A stretch of 41,789 nucleotides of DNA, from assembly GCF_009379765.1 (NCBI RefSeq), contig NZ_WHTD01000063.1, positions 1 to 41,789 on the forward strand. Reading direction: 5' to 3'. The notes under the pieces are model-generated. The model was given only the letters and a program-made list of their open reading frames with translations, was not told where the DNA came from and ran no database searches. Numbering within the stretch: the first letter of the stretch is position 1; every line of letters starts with the position of its first letter. The stretch is from Actinophytocola sp. (GTDB lineage Bacteria; Actinomycetota; Actinomycetes; Mycobacteriales; Pseudonocardiaceae). Both the position numbers and the translations under genes were made by a program. Below, in pieces: positions 40,635 through 41,789 of this stretch.

Positions 40635-41789
40635 TGATCGCGACGGAGTTATCCAGACCGACCCACGACGACCCACGATCGGACGGCGTGCTGGCCGACC
40701 GCGCGTGGCGGGCCGGTGACATCGCGGCCGCGATCGAGGCGGCCGACCGGGCGCTCGCCCGCGGCGTGGACCCTGACGGCCTCGCCGCCGGGGTGGCCGC
40801 GGCGGCGACGGCCGCCGACGGCGCGCTGCTGGACGCGGCCGACCGCTGGCGCGGCGTCGCGTCCACATTGGACGGTGTGCCGGGCGCGCTGGCCGGTGGC
40901 CGGGCCGCGCTCGCCGCGGGCCTGGTGGGCGACATCGAGACCGCCGAGCGTGACCTCGACGGCGCGCGCGGAATGGTGCCCGGTGCCGCGCCTCGCGGGC
41001 TCAGCGTCCTGTTCGACGGCGTCAGCGCGACCCTGGCCGCCACCCGCGGCGAGTTCGAGATGGCCGCGCGCCGGCTCGCCGGGCTGGCCGTCGCCACCGT
41101 GCCCGCCGACCCGATGGCCTCCGAGCGGTGGGCCGACCTCGCCGTGACGGTCACCGCCGCCGGCGGCAACGACCCGGTCGCGTGGGACATGCTGACCGCG
41201 CACGCAGACCGCCCGTTCACGACCCGGCGGAGCCTGCTCAAGGCGTGGCTGGACCTGCGTGCCGGCCGGCTGGCCGACGCCCGCGCGGGGCTCTCGGCCG
41301 CCAGCGGCACGCCGATACTGCGCCGGGACGCCGTGCTCGCCGCGGCGGTCACCGTCGGCCTGGCCCGGCGGGCCGGCGACGACGAGGCGTTGCGTGCCAC
41401 CTGGCACCGGGTGGCGCCGGTGGTGGCCGGCGCCGACGTCGAACTGCTGTTGCTCGACGCGTGGGGCGAGCTGTCGGTCGGTGCGGCGCTCGTCGCCCCG
41501 GTCGAGAAGGACACCATCGTGGCGATCATGGCTGCGGCGGTGAGCCGGGCCGGCGGGCCGCCGTGGGGTGCGGCCACGCTGGCCTGGTGGTCGCTGCAGC
41601 GGGCGGTCGTCACCGGTGAGGCGGGCGAGGCGGCGGCCGCCGCCGACCGGCTCACCGCACTCGCGGCCGACGACGAGAGGTTCGCGGTCCGCGCGGCGGT
41701 CGCGGGGGCGTGGGCGTCGGTCCTCGGCCGCACGGTGCCGCCGCCACCGAGCGGGCCGTGGTGCGGGCGGCCGCGGCTGCGACCGCCAC
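40634..41789 (+). CDS. Ala-rich helical-repeat protein, incomplete at window end
   Basis: At least 385 codons are present, starting at the TAATG overlap with the Hsp70-like gene. The sequence is Ala/Arg/Leu-rich and helical, with tetratricopeptide-like spacing (RAWRAGDIAAAIEAADRALA, LAGGRAALAAGLVGDIETAE). No ATPase or DNA-binding motif is visible in the part present. Its position suggests a regulator comparable to the LuxR-type IniR beside mycobacterial iniBAC, whose DNA-binding end would lie outside the window; this is inference. Near 41,727-41,735 codon character shifts to another frame (reading AAATERAVVRAAAAATA), suggesting a 1-bp indel close to the edge. Confidence 0.6.
   Translation, partial: MIATELSRPTHDDPRSDGVLADRAWRAGDIAAAIEAADRALARGVDPDGLAAGVAAAATAADGALLDAADRWRGVASTLDGVPGALAGGRAALAAGLVGDIETAERDLDGARGMVPGAAPRGLSVLFDGVSATLAATRGEFEMAARRLAGLAVATVPADPMASERWADLAVTVTAAGGNDPVAWDMLTAHADRPFTTRRSLLKAWLDLRAGRLADARAGLSAASGTPILRRDAVLAAAVTVGLARRAGDDEALRATWHRVAPVVAGADVELLLLDAWGELSVGAALVAPVEKDTIVAIMAAAVSRAGGPPWGAATLAWWSLQRAVVTGEAGEAAAAADRLTALAADDERFAVRAAVAGAWASVLGRTVPPPPSGPWCGRPRLRPP

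Overview
The window looks like chromosome (or large-plasmid) DNA of a high-GC actinomycete. Supporting signs are high G/C at third codon positions, frequent GTG starts, ATGA/TGATG gene overlaps, a Mycobacterium-type RpiB active site, and an iniBAC-like locus with dynamin-like GTPases. A Pseudonocardiales or Amycolatopsis-type host is my inference only; there is no rRNA or tRNA to place it.

Left region, about 1-17,100, with visibly lower GC and more varied codons. It holds an uptake and catabolism block of unknown substrate. There are two complete tripartite tricarboxylate transporters (TTT), each a TctC-type lipoprotein plus a TctA-TctB fusion permease: tctC at 1727 with tctAB at 4204, and tctC at 15645 with tctAB at 13446. 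With them are an M29-aminopeptidase-like metalloprotein, an MFS exporter, a tightly coupled four-gene operon (alpha/beta hydrolase, Ohr/OsmC, alpha/beta hydrolase with an altered nucleophile elbow, and a dienoyl-CoA-reductase-like flavoenzyme), and an operon encoding a EutA-like reactivase, a bicupin protein, the second TTT and a 96-residue unknown. Similar TGGACTAA / GGTCTAACC operator-like sequences precede the divergent units.

Junction, about 17,090-19,190. A 3-hydroxyisobutyrate-dehydrogenase-like gene and a divergent MFS gene have both lost their 5' ends. The MFS gene also carries a small internal inversion and a frameshift. This is a decayed segment.

Central region, about 19,190-31,660. 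This is a compact, apparently FadR-type-regulated catabolic cluster. It has a GntR/FCD regulator, class II aldolase, [2Fe-2S] ferredoxin and ferredoxin reductase, a phthalate-4,5-dioxygenase-like Rieske oxygenase, two 4,5-dihydroxyphthalate-decarboxylase-like proteins, a LigJ-like hydratase, a LigK/RraA-like aldolase, a zinc alcohol dehydrogenase, a PanB-like aldolase, an alpha/beta protein with a Cys nucleophile, and an unknown 179-residue protein. Every transcription unit carries a GGTAT-cored element in its promoter region. No ring-cleavage dioxygenase is visible, so the pathway is not any textbook phthalate or protocatechuate route. An rpiB gene in the cluster is broken (amber codon plus frameshift). 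A 168-bp fold-back MITE flanked by CTAG lies exactly between the rpiB remnant and the alpha/beta gene.

Right region, about 31,790-41,789. An amidase and a cyclase-family hydrolase lie downstream of, and in the case of the cyclase translationally coupled to, a pair of dynamin-like GTPases (IniA/IniC-like), an IniB-N-domain protein and a Gly/Asp-rich low-complexity protein. Divergent from these are a membrane-anchored Hsp70-like protein with a Thr/Pro-rich tail and an incomplete Ala-rich helical protein running off the window. This resembles an envelope-stress membrane-remodelling module.
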